From Sanghuangporus weigelae (Eukaryota > Basidiomycota > Agaricomycetes > Hymenochaetales > Hymenochaetaceae), in contig CP137321.1 in the NCBI GenBank assembly GCA_033182465.1, positions 992,001 to 1,056,000 of the forward strand: a stretch of DNA of 64,000 bases. Reading direction: 5' to 3'. Under the pieces are notes generated by a model. The model had not been told where the DNA came from. It saw only the letters and a list, made by a program, of their open reading frames with translations, and did not search any database. The stretch's first letter is position 1. The number at the start of each line of letters is the position of its first letter. Positions 12,415-23,692 of this stretch are shown here, one piece after another. Position numbers and translations under genes: made by a program.

Positions 12415-12678
12415 GATTTCTGATCGAGCCAAGATTCAAGTCAGAAGGATTTGAGTGTAGTGCGGCGACGTGTGGTGTTAACTTTTTAAATTCCCGTGAC
12501 CCGTGTCGATCCTGTGAGAAAATGATACTTAGAAAAGCAACGACGATCACGTAGGGCTAGGGCGCGCATTGGATCATATCTCAAAAACCACTACGTCCAT
12601 CTTTCTTTCTCTTTCATCCTCGACTATCTCGCATTCAGACTTTTTGTCTGTTGTTCGCGCGCTTGTTCTCAAATAATC
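12415..12678. promoter_or_regulatory. Divergent promoter EMP24/RanBP1
   Basis: A 264-bp gap between divergent starts. A pyrimidine-rich run at about 12597-12660 on the plus strand just before the RanBP1 ATG looks like the CT-rich leader common at fungal transcription starts. Confidence 0.4.
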
Positions 12679-13631
12679 ATGACTTCAGTTCTAGATCCCG
12701 CGAACGACTCCAACAAGGTACGTTGTTGATTTTTGTTCTTTAAGGTCGTTTGTATGCGGCATTGATCACCTGCAATTATGTTTTATGTATGCTGATACAC
12801 TTTTGTGCAGACCGAGGAGGAGCCCAATGTTGAGTTCACGCCGGTCATCCACCTCACCGAGCAAGTCGAGACGAAAACGTTAGAGGAGGATGAAGATGCA
12901 CTCTTCAAGATGTATGTCGCGGCACTATCATGTTCTTTTTTTTTCGGTTTGAACGTGAAATAATGATCATTTTTTGATGCAGGCGCGCAAAGCTCTTCAG
13001 ATTTGATAGTGGTGAAGGTGCATGGAAAGAGCGTGGAACTGGGGACGTCCGGCTGCTGAAGCATAAAGAGACAAAGAAAGTCCGACTCGTTATGCGACGA
13101 GACAAGACGCTAAAGGTCTGCGCAAACCACTTGAGTGCGTCCTCAGTTTTCCGTCGCAGTTTAATCTTGTTTCTAATCTCACGCCCCAGTCATTTCCGAA
13201 ATGCGTCTTCAGCCGAATATTGGATCCGACAGATCGTGGGTCTGGAAAGTTCCTGCGGATTATGCGGATGGTGCTCCTGTACCAGAAACTCTAGCCATCC
13301 GGTTCGCCAACGCAGAAAGTGTGTCATGTACTCTGTAATTTCCTTGTGTTGGATATACTCATATGTCCGTAAAGATGCGAATAGCTTTAAAGAAGCTTTT
13401 GAGGACGCGCAGCGTAACAACGCGGCGCTTCTTTCTGGGTCCCCTGCTCCTGATGCACCTGCTACGAGCGAAGAGGTTAAGCCCGAGAAGTCTGCCGAGG
13501 AATCGAATGCTGCGCCTCCTGCAGAATCAACTGAGGAGGAGACGAAAGAAGAGGAGAAGAAAGAGGAAGAAAAGCCCGAAGAAAGGAAGGAAGAGACACC
13601 CGCTTCGGAGGAACCGAAGGCTGATGCCTGA
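12679..13631 (+). CDS. YRB1: Ran-binding protein 1 (Yrb1-like)
   Basis: Binds Ran-GTP and, with RanGAP, releases it from export complexes at the cytoplasmic face of the nuclear pore. The start [13 protein letters not shown] is followed by an intron. The RanBD (PH-like) fold spans roughly residues 25-165: [67 protein letters not shown] and [20 protein letters not shown]. The signature GxGxWKERGxGxxxxLxHK is complete. The C-terminus is a Glu/Lys/Pro-rich tail ending EEPKADA. About five introns; one separates CANHL from ISEMRLQPN. Confidence 0.94.
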
Positions 13632-13852
13632 TCTGTAAACCATTAGCGAGGAAGGCGGGGAGCAGATGTGTCCTACGTAGTTGTACTAGAAAACTATTGT
13701 ACCGCTTATCTCAACCAGTCAATGTTCTTTTATTGGACGGATTACAGTTCTTGTAAATGTGTGGGTGTATGGAATAAAAGTGCTAGTGGTACAACATGCC
13801 GAAAATAGAGATTGTACATGCTGAAAAGCGTCTGCTCAAAGGAGAATGTCGA

Positions 13853-16185
13853 CTACGCATTTTGCTTCTCTAAAGTGCCTTCTTCCTCAGCCCAAGCAGC
13901 CCAGAAAGCAGCGCCTCCTCCGCGCATCCAATACAGTGCACTTTGCTCCCTTCGAGCAACTGCCTCATTAATCAACACATAACGAATGTTCTTCAAGACA
14001 AGCAAGGGAATTAGCGACTTTCAGTAAAGATCAGTTCTCAAATCGCCTCACCGAGCCCCTAAATACAACACGTCTCGTGAGTACATTTTTCACCTTAAAC
14101 ATGGAAATTACACTTACGGAACCTCATACATCGCATCCAAAAGGAGGCTTTCCTGCAGCAGACGATACCAGTTTATTCTCCTATAGAAATAGATTGTAAG
14201 CAGATTGCTTACCATTATGCCTCTTAAGCCCCTAGCACCCCCTCCCCGTTCGGCTGCCTGACGGCAGATTTCTTGCAAGGCAAGTGTTGTGAAACGTAGT
14301 TCAACACCAGAATAACCGAACAAAGACGCATATTGGGATACCAGTGAGCCACGAACATCCGTCAGAATACGAAGGAAATCTGAGGGTGTTAATGGAGCCA
14401 AAGTCGTGATCGTCGGCAATCTCCCCATGAACTCCGGAATGAACCTGAAGAAATCACTCATCTGACTTGCTTATCGAAGGGAAAAGAGAATGATCCTACC
14501 CATATTTTATTAGATCTGGTAGATGTTGCCATAATGAGTCAGAATAGAGGCAAATAGACCAGACGCAAAGCGAACATACCCGTCGGTTCCACCATATCTA
14601 AAATATTTGCTGCTTTATGATTAGGTGTAAAGAATGGAACAGAAGAGCCTGATTCATCGTCCGATGAGGCAAGACTTGCGGTGAACCCAATGGACTGTGT
14701 CCAATGACATAAATAAGGCGAAGCTAAACATTTCGACAGATCAAACTCACTCCTTTAGAGATCCTTCGTTTTACAATTGCATCCAATCCGACAAACGCTC
14801 CGCTCAGGATAAATAATATGTTCGTGGTATCGACGGAATACGAGTCACTTCGTGCTATTCAGAAATCAGAATAAAGCTAGAACATACATAATCGCGAGAA
14901 CTGACGCTGAGAAGGAGGGGGTCGTTGGCCAGGTCTCGTGCGGGCGTCTCCGCCCATTGGACCCATGTCAGAACCAGAGCCAGAGGGCTAGGCGAATCGA
15001 CAATCATTCAGTATGCGAAAGGAATCTAAAGGTGTGCAACTACCTTCGCGTGCACTGTCACACTTGTGCCTTCCATCGCCTTCAATAAAGCCTGCTGAAC
15101 ACCCTCGCCTCCAACGTCGCGCTGACCATCTACTCCTCCGGCTCTGCGAGCAATCTTATCAATTTCGTCAATATACACTATCCCGCTACCGGCTCGTCGT
15201 TCGTCCCAGCCTGATGCAATAAGCTAAGCAGCCGGCATGAGCAGGTACTTAAATCAGACTGTAAGTTTTCTGACCAGACGGTGAATGCACATGTCAACAT
15301 CCTCTCCAACATCTGCACTGGTTCAGTGAGAGCATATGATTTCAAATGGAAACTTCCGTACATCCTGCCTGAGTGAAAGAGGTTGCGTCGCTTTGAGAAA
15401 ATGGAACATCCAGAACTCGCGCTAGAGTCCTTGCGAGCAGAGTCTTCCCTAACCGCCAGCTAGTTATAACCAGATAACTTGAGAGAGGATTGTTGATCCG
15501 TACCTGAGCCTGTAGGTCCTCTGTAAACAAACTCGTTAGCGGATTCCATAACAAAAACAATCAGCGCTCACATTACAAGAACATTACTCTTTTCAAATAT
15601 AGGCGCAAAATCTCGAGGTCGTAAGGTGAAAGAGTTCGGCGCTGACGATCTGTATGGGTGAGGTAGTACTTGCGCAGACGAAACAGCTACAATGACCATC
15701 ATATTATATCAGGCCGAATGTCAGAATAAGTGCCACCGTACCGTCGGCCGTTTGTTCACTCCAGGCGGCTTGAGACTCGGCAGCACGCAACTGAGACAGA
15801 TGAGATCGTACTCGATTGTAGTGATTGAAGACCCTTGTTCCCGTTTATGATCCTAGGTAAGAGAATCCAGACAACATGGACAGTGTTGCTTACGCCACGG
15901 ATAGAACTTTCTTGGCACTCTCCTGACCGACGATGTACTCGTCAAGATACTGGACAAGCTATGTTTTGTCGGTAAGAAGTTATAGGGCTAAAAATCATCG
16001 CAAGAATCGCTCACTTGGCGAGGAGTAGACAAGCCTGCCGATACGGTGAACGACGGTGCTGGGTCAGTCAGTTCGTCACGTTCGTCGTATCCATAACGAG
16101 CCTGAGTCCGTAATCCACTGCGAAGAACATAGATGCTTCGCGCGTACTGCGTAGTGGATCGCTCAATTCGTATTCTCCAGGCCAT
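13853..16185 (-). CDS. MCX1: Mitochondrial ClpX-type AAA+ unfoldase
   Basis: ATP-driven unfoldase of the mitochondrial matrix. The start [17 protein letters not shown] at 16185 is Arg/Ser/Thr-rich without acidic residues until Glu8, fitting a presequence. Then come [19 protein letters not shown], Walker [35 protein letters not shown], Walker [27 protein letters not shown], the sensor region [15 protein letters not shown] and [13 protein letters not shown]. The C-terminus is [11 protein letters not shown]. No N-terminal four-Cys zinc finger is visible, as in other fungal mitochondrial ClpX. Ten or more short introns make exon calls in 14460-15600 approximate. Whether a ClpP partner exists cannot be judged from this window. 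Divergent from Cactin. Confidence 0.9.
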
Positions 16186-16325
16186 CAAGAGTACAACGAA
16201 AAGCGGTCGGGAGCAACCAAAGATAATCCTCAGTGATGAGTGAAGCAATATCGGTGGGTGCACGTGATTCGAATCCGACTTTAACTTGCATTCAAAACCT
16301 TCGTTTGTCTGTGCTTTTGGCTCTC
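16186..16325. promoter_or_regulatory. Divergent promoter ClpX/Cactin with CACGTG
   Basis: Only 140 bp separate the two start codons. A CACGTG E-box lies at 16261-16266, roughly 65-75 bp from both starts. Confidence 0.4.
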
Positions 16326-18768
16326 ATGGGTCACCACCGCTCTTCGTCGCGTTCGTTATCTCCACGTCCTTCTCGTAGTATCAAGTACGAGGAGAATGAT
16401 AAGAAGCGGGGAAGGAGCAGGAGCAGGGGAAAGTATGCCGAGGAACGCGGTTCGGGAGGGGACCGACGGAGAACTCGAAGTCGCAGTCTTGGCAGCGATG
16501 ACAGTCGAAAGGAGAAAAAGTGAGTTCCTAGACTTCTGTCCTAGAACGTTTGCTAAGTGTTAGGCGAAAGCGTGAAAACTCAGTAGAGCGGCGGAGGGCC
16601 CGCAAGGCTGAGAAAAAGCGTCTGAAAGAAGAGGAAGAAGCTCGCCAAGTGGCAGAGTTGAGCATTTACAGTGCAACAGACAACCCGTTTCATGACGTCA
16701 ACCTTGGCCAGCAATTCCGTTGGCACAAGAAAGCCGAGAAGGAAAAGAAGATGGGCTTGTCCCAAGCCGAGGCCCAGCGGCGTGATGCTACCAGACGGCA
16801 AGAGGCAAAGGAGGAATTGGAAAGATTGAACAGGAGAAGGGCGGAGAGAGAGAGGGAGCAGCAGTTGAGGGAGGAGGAGGAAATCAGGATGCAAAGGCTT
16901 GCGGAGTCGGCACAAATGGCTGAGTGGCTTGCGAAGGATGGCGATTTCCAACTGGAACAGGAGAAACGCAGGGCTGGCATTCGATTAAAAGAAAAACGAG
17001 CGAAGGCCGTGGACTTCCTGGTTCTTAATCTGAAATATGTGAACCCTTCTGATAACATAGACGATGGCCTCGGTATCGATGAAGCTGGTCTGGAGATCGA
17101 CCTGGACGAACCATATGCCATTCTTGAAGTAAGATTCTTGGTACTCTTTGAAATGATGTATGAGCTCACACCTCTCAGAACTTGTCTTTTGAACAGACTC
17201 AAGAATTACACGACGATATTGAGCGTTATCTTACTCTAGAGAATTCTGAAGTCAATCTTGACTTTTGGACGGTGAATATGCTTTTCAGTCTTTATGGTGC
17301 CAGCATATTGACCAAGGTTTAAAGAACATGATGGTAGTGACAAAAGATTGGCTTGAAAGGCTTCAAACAAGTCGCGATAGAGGGACCGATGTCGTAGCTG
17401 TCGTGCAAAGCGATGTTGCTGCAATTTTGAACGGAAAATCTCTAGAGCAATTATCACAGCTCCAACGGCAGATACAGGCTAAACTCCGAAGCGGAGAACC
17501 TATTGATGTCGACTATTGGGAAGGATTGTTGAAGCATTTGCTCGTTTGGAAGGCCAAAGTCAGTTGTCGATTTACGGGCTGACGACCATAGTTTCTCACT
17601 GCTTTTCAGGCGAAGCTGAAAGATCTCCACGAAGTTGTCGTCCGTAATAGGTTAGAGCAACTACGAAAGCGTCAACGGGACGAGGCACTTTTGGCACAAG
17701 AAGAACTACTCGCGGGAGTTGCAAGGAATACCGCCAGGCCATGGGGAGGCGATTTGCGCGCGGAAGCCATCGTTCAACAAGTCGAAGATGCTAATGCTGA
17801 ACCAGAAGAAGTCCCAGAGCCTTACGACCGCGCTATGAGCCCAATCTTGCTAGACATCAAGAAACTACCTTATGATGATAGGCAAATACGAACTGTCTCA
17901 GGCAAGGAGGATTTGCAAGCATTAGTAAGTGATACTTAATGGTGCCAAGGAGAGATTTCTCATCCATCCCTTTAGCTTGAGTCAAGGCGCAATGTTGCAG
18001 CTTCGCGATTTATTCCCAAGCAAGTCACAGATGCTCCGGAAGTACAGAGCACGGAGGCGTCCATTGGTGCAGACCTGGATTCCGAGGCACTGTTCAGGGC
18101 AGAGGCGGAAAAGGAGCTTGACGAAGAGGAGGAGTTGTTCAATCTCGAAGAAACCATCAGTCCCACGACGTACAACTGGGAAGACAAGTATCGGCCTCGG
18201 AAACCAAGATATTTCAATCGTGTTCATACTGGTTACGAATGGAACAAGTACAACCAGACGCATTATGAGTACGTTGTTCAGACATTCTCGTACCTAATAT
18301 GATTGACTGGTATCCTCTTTAGCACTGACAATCCACCTCCGAAAGTTGTGCAAGGATACAAGGTCCGTCGCTTTTCCGTATCTAACCACGAGACTCTCAC
18401 AATTCGCTTAGTTCAATATATTCTATCCGGATCTTATTGATAAATCCAAGGCACCAACGTACAAAATAGTCAAGGAACCTGGAAATGACGAAACAGTTCT
18501 ATTATATTTCACTGCGGGTCCACCATACGAAGATATCGCGTTTAGAATTGTGAATCGTGACTGGGAGTATTCGCACAAACGGTACGGAATAGACAGGATC
18601 AAGTGTGATTCGTTACTAATGGTCTTCATCACAGTGGTTTCCGAAGCAGTTTTGACCGCGGATGTCTCTCCTTATGGTTCAACTTCCGCAGAAATGTGAG
18701 TAGTTGCGTCGTCTTGAAGTTCAAGCTCCGTTATCTGACTGAACATACACCAGTTCTATCGGAAATAA
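16326..18768 (+). CDS. Cactin (spliceosome-associated protein)
   Basis: Cactin is a conserved nuclear protein found with late spliceosomes (S. pombe Cay1) and needed for correct splicing. The start MGHHRSSSRSLSPRPSRS gives an RS-rich N-terminus, followed by a highly charged helical region (ERRRARKAEKKRLKEEEEAR, then NPFHDVNLGQQFRWHKK) and the middle Cactin domain (FWTNMMVVTKDWLERL, DVDYWEGLLKHLLVWKAKAK). The C-terminal CactinC domain is diagnostic: YKFNIFYPDLIDKSKAPTYK, GPPYEDIAFRIVNRDWEYSH, then GFRSSFDRGCLSLWFNFRRN and FYRK at the end. The last coding exon is just FYRK plus stop, after an intron ending near 18753. Eight or so introns. Confidence 0.95.
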
Positions 18769-19257
18769 GTGTATATTTATCTGGTTGGTGGTACGTGCAC
18801 GTGATCGTACGTAAAGATTTTTTATCGATATCGTAAGTTTTACGTGCGGAAATAGAAGTAAGAGAACGGGAAAGAAATATTTGTGCCAGTGCCTTGGTGT
18901 GTGAACCGTACAGAAGCATAGGAAAAACCCTTACATAAGGTGGCTTGAAAGTAAATTCAAAGAACCGGGCGTGCGTTTCCGACGATTGGTCGAAAATTCG
19001 CGACGCGTCTTTGCGTCGTTGTATCGCACTTGGCGAGAACGGACGGACGCAGTCTATTAGGCGGTATGCTACCGTGGCTTGTGGCAGTGATCGTATAAGG
19101 TATATTGTAATGTAATATAACGTAATTACCAATTAATTGTGATTGGAGACGCGCGATACATTCCTTCTTACTTACGACCATTCACCTTCACGAGCTGCTT
19201 GCTTGCAAACTAGCCACTATTCCTGGTATCCATACTTAGAATTCACGTCGAATAGAA
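18769..19257. promoter_or_regulatory. Cactin 3' flank and UBA1 promoter with CACGTG
   Basis: A 489-bp gap between two plus-strand genes. A CACGTG is at 18798-18803 within a longer palindrome-like tract (tacgtgcacgtgatcgtacg). The rest holds nothing recognisable as coding on either strand. Confidence 0.4.
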
Positions 19258-22200
19258 ATGTCCAATCTTGCCGCCGCTATGGATGTTGATGAAACTCAGA
19301 TCGATGAGGGTCTGTATTCACGACAATTGTAAGTCCCCGTGGCGTGCATTCTTGCGGTGCTTCTTACTAGCTTTTCAAGATATGTGCTCGGGCACGAAGG
19401 TCAGCATGACATGCATGCTTGGTGAAATTTGATGTTCGGCTAATGGTATTTCGTAGCCATGAAGAAAATGGCTTCGTCTAATGTCCTTATTGTCGGGGTT
19501 CAGGGCTTGGGCGCTGAGATCGGTGCGTCGCCTTACTCAGATTGTGGCAACAAACCTCAACAAAGTAATCGGCACTTCAGCGAAGGACGTCGCTCTAGCT
19601 GGCGTCAAGTCTGTCACACTGTATGATCCTGAGCCTGTAACAATTCAAGACCTCAGCTCTCAGGTATCATCAAAGTCTTCCCATCCCAGAAGCGTGCATA
19701 TATGCTCATCGGCTCCTATAGTTCTTCTTACGAGAGGAGGATATCGGAAAATCTCGTGCTGAAGCAACTGTACCGCGTTTGGCAGAGTTGAACGCATACG
19801 TACCCGTCCGAAATCTTGGAGGCAAACTTGGTCAGGAAATCTCAGTAGAGCTGATCAAAGGTTTCCAGGTTTGTCTTTAACCTGAAGCTTGATCTGCTAT
19901 TTACATCTTCTGTGCAGGCTGTTGTGTTGTGCGGAGTCTCGCTTACCAAGCAACTCGAAATCAATGACTGGACGCACGAAAACGACGTATATTTCATTTC
20001 GGCGGAGACTCGTGGACTCTTCGGGTAGGTCACTTTTCGAAAGAAACAATCAGACCTGTTCGAACTCATCGACTCTATGAAGGTCGGTCTTCAACGATTT
20101 TGGACCTAGGTTTACTTGCGTAGACCCTACCGGCGAACAACCCTTGACTGGCATGATCGCATCAATAGACAAGGTGGATGCATTCCCTTCCTAGTACTCT
20201 CAGCGTAACTAACATCGGCTCTTTAACAGGACAAAGAGGGGATAGTAACATGCCTGGAGGAGACTCGCCATGGTCTTGAAGATGGAGACTTCGTCACATT
20301 TTCAGAAATCAAAGGCATGGAAGAGCTGAATGGTTGCGAACCTGTAAAGGTTACAGTAAAGGGTCCTTACACCTTCAGCATCGGGGACACGTCAAAATTC
20401 GGCGACTATATATCTGGAGGCATATTCACCCAGGTTAAGATGCCCAAAATTATCAACTTTGTAAGTTACAGAACTTGTACCTGTAGTGGAGAGTGAAACT
20501 GAAATTTTGTTCGTGCTCCTCAGAAATCACTTCGGGAGTCGCTTGAATCTCCTGAGTTCTTCGTGACGGACTTCGCTAAATTTGATCGGCCAGCGACGCT
20601 TCACGCAGGTGTCCAAGCTCTGTCCGAGTTCCGTGCTCAGCACAATCGTTTACCGCGTCCTCGCAATCGGGACGATGCGGTTGCACTTATTGCTATTGCG
20701 AAAAAGCTTGGTTCTGATTTGGATGAAAAAGTCCTATCCGAGTTAGCATTCCAGGCGACCGGAGACCTTGCTCCTGTCAACTCTGCTATCGGATCATTCG
20801 TGGCCCAAGAAGTTTTGAAGAGCATATCCGCAAAGTTTCATCCTATGGTGCAGAACATGTACTTCGATTCCCTAGAATCACTTCCGGCTAGTCTACCAAC
20901 CGAACAAGACTGCCAGCCTGTTGGCAGTCGATACGATGGACAGATAGCTGTGTTTGGCAAGACGTTCCAGGAAAAGATCTCAAATCACAGGCAATTCCTT
21001 GTTGGAGCAGGTGCCATCGGGTGTGAAATGCTCAAGAATTGGAGCATGATGGGCCTTGGAACTGGACCAAGAGGGCTCATCTACGTTACGGACTTGGACA
21101 CAATCGAGAAGAGTAACTTGAATAGACAGTTCCTGTTCCGTCCAAAGGATCTAGGGAAGTTCAAGTCGGAGATCGCAGCAGCGGCTGTCGCTGAGATGAA
21201 TCCTGACCTGAAAGGCCATATCGTTTGCAAGCAGGAACCTGTCGGAGATAGTACCGAGAGTAAGACTGATTCTTTTGGAGAGATTCACATTATCTAACCT
21301 CTTGATAGATGTCTATACAAAAGAATTCTTTGCTGGCGTGGACGGCGTGACGAATGCCTTGGACAATGTCAAAGCTCGTACGTCACGCCCTGCTTGAATT
21401 TACATGCTACTGACCTTATTTGCTGTCGAAGGTCAATACATGGATCGGCGTTGTGTGTTCTATGAGAAGCCTCTTCTTGAATCCGGTACTCTTGGCACTA
21501 AGGGAAACACTCAAGTTGTTATACCTCACTTGACGGAATCATACTCGTCCTCACAAGATCCTCCTGAGAAACAAACTCCGGTCTGTACTGTAAAGAATTT
21601 TCCAAATGCAATTGAGCATACGATCGAGGTGAGCTTACTTGATTTCAGACCCGTAACTCTAAGTAATGCCCTTCCTTAGTGGAGTCGCACACTATTTGAG
21701 ACACTGTTCATTTCACCTGCAAAGGCCGTGAACTCATACCTCAGCGAAGCGAATTTCGTGGAGGACCTTAGGCATTCTGGGCAACAACGAGAGCAAATTG
21801 CACAGGTCGCTTCGTATCTCGTAAAAAACCGACCATTGACATTCGAAGAATGCATTGTGTGGGCACGCATGCAGTTTGAAGAAAAGTTCAACAACGACAT
21901 CCGTCAACTGCTTTACAGTTTGCCGAAGGATGCTGTGACTTCGTCTGGCCAGCCCTTCTGGAGTGGCCCGAAACGGGCCCCTGATCCCTTGACGTTCGAT
22001 CCCGAAGACGTGAGTTTGTTTCTATGTTTGCTGGGGTTGTATTTCTGACGCAAGCGCTTAGCCTACCCATTTTGGATTCTTAATCGCCGCTGCAAACCTA
22101 CATGCTTACAATTATGGTCTCCGAGGAGAAACTGACAAAGCTATCTTCAAGAAGGTGGCAAGCTCCGTTAATCCTCCGAAGTTCGTTCCAAGAAGTGGTG

Positions 22201-23046
22201 TCAAGGTCCAGATCAATGACAATGATCCTGCTCCAGATGCAAATGCTGGTAAGGTGCTCACCTAAACTCTATTGAACCGATCTTACCAATATCATACAGT
22301 CGGTGATGTTAGTGATCTCCTGAAGCAACTTCCACCACCCTCGACGTTTGCTGGCTATCGCTTGAATCCAGTGGAGTTCGAGAAAGATGATGACACGAAC
22401 CACCATATCGATTTCATAACGGCCGCCTCTAATCTCCGGGCGATGAACTATAATATTCCGATCGCATCACGTCACCAAACAAAGCAGATTGCCGGGAAGA
22501 TTATCCCTGCTATTGCCACAACTACGTCATTAGTCACCGGGCTTGTCTGCCTGGAACTTTACAAGATCATCGACGGGAAGAATAAATTAGAGGACTACAA
22601 GAACGGCTTCGTAAACTTAGCATTGCCGTTCTTTGGCTTCTCTGAGCCCGTCGCGGCGAAAAAGAGCAAGTACAACGACACGGAATGGACGCTATGGGAT
22701 CGTCTCGAATTCAAGACGGAGCCAACATTACAAGAGTTCATTGACACCTTCAAAAGGGAGCACAACCTCGAACTGAGTATGATAAGCCAGGATACCAGCT
22801 TGTTATGGAGTTCTTTCTTGCCCAAGGCGAAGGTCAGTAATTATCGCGCATCGATGAGATGTTACATCTGATATGTCTTCTCAGACGGGCGAGAGACTGC
22901 AAAAGAAGATTAGTGAAGTAGTTGAAATGATAAGCAAGAAGCCGCTCCCAGAGTGGAAGACGCAATTGATTCTGGAAGTGATTGCAATGGATGAGGAAAT
23001 GGAGGACGTGGAGGTGCCGTTCATTGTGGTGAATGTGAACCGGTGA
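19258..23046 (+). CDS. UBA1: Ubiquitin-activating enzyme E1
   Basis: Adenylates ubiquitin and transfers it to its own cysteine, then to E2s. The start [20 protein letters not shown] leads into the inactive adenylation domain ([41 protein letters not shown]). The active adenylation domain has [40 protein letters not shown], and [16 protein letters not shown]-type residues near 21340. The catalytic cysteine lies in [20 protein letters not shown] (near 21585), followed by [10 protein letters not shown]. The C-terminal ubiquitin-fold domain begins at [14 protein letters not shown] and ends [10 protein letters not shown]. About ten introns. All three catalytic parts are intact; length is about 1000 residues, as expected. 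Confidence 0.96.
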
Positions 23047-23692
23047 GACAGCCGAAGGGATATAGCCGCAAAATGATATTTGAAGGACCAGAATGATGTG
23101 TATAGTAACATAGATGATCCTATATTGAATCCTTTTCTCTGAGTTGATGTGTGACGTGAATGACTCGGTATACATATAAAACTGCTGCGCGCAAACTAAT
23201 CGCGAGGTCCGTCCGGTTTGCTCGGATCACGTGACTTCTTTGCGTGGCAAATTAAATTGGGTATTTTTCTCTCTCCTCGACTACTACTCTCACATCGACC
23301 ACATCGCCGTACGTCGTCGTCGCGATCGCTCACTCTGTGCTCGATTGTGACGTCGGCTGCTCTTCTCGCCTAGGCCTCTCCCTCCTAGAGTCTCTCTAGA
23401 GACATTTGTCCTTTCCTCAAAGGCAGTCTCAAAAGGCACGCCTTCGTTGCGCGTTTGCCATTGTCTCCATCGATCTCGTCTTTCATCTTTTAACGACCTT
23501 TTTAACGACCATTCTGTCTTCTCTTTTTACTCCCCGCTTCCTCTTTTCGCAAGCTTTTTTCCCTCTGATTTTCCCTTGTAATTTTGCCACTTTGAGGTCT
23601 AGATACATTAGCCACGTCTTTCAAGTCCTTCCTTTCCGCCACTGACTTGTCTGACGCTTGGCCGAGTTTTCCATCCTGCCTTGGCCTATCAG
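23047..23692. promoter_or_regulatory. Cyclin promoter and long CT-rich ATG-free leader
   Basis: 646 bp between the UBA1 stop and the cyclin ATG. A TCACGTGA octamer is at 23227-23234. From about 23240 to the ATG the plus strand is strongly pyrimidine-rich (for example around 23266-23300 and 23376-23400). No ATG triplet occurs in any frame from 23163 to 23692, about 530 nt, which fits a long scanned 5' leader. Confidence 0.55.

Noticed and set aside
16268-16290. gattcgaatcc resembling a tRNA T-loop
   Set aside because: No matching acceptor stem, D-loop or anticodon arm around it; it is between two divergent starts and partly in the Cactin leader.
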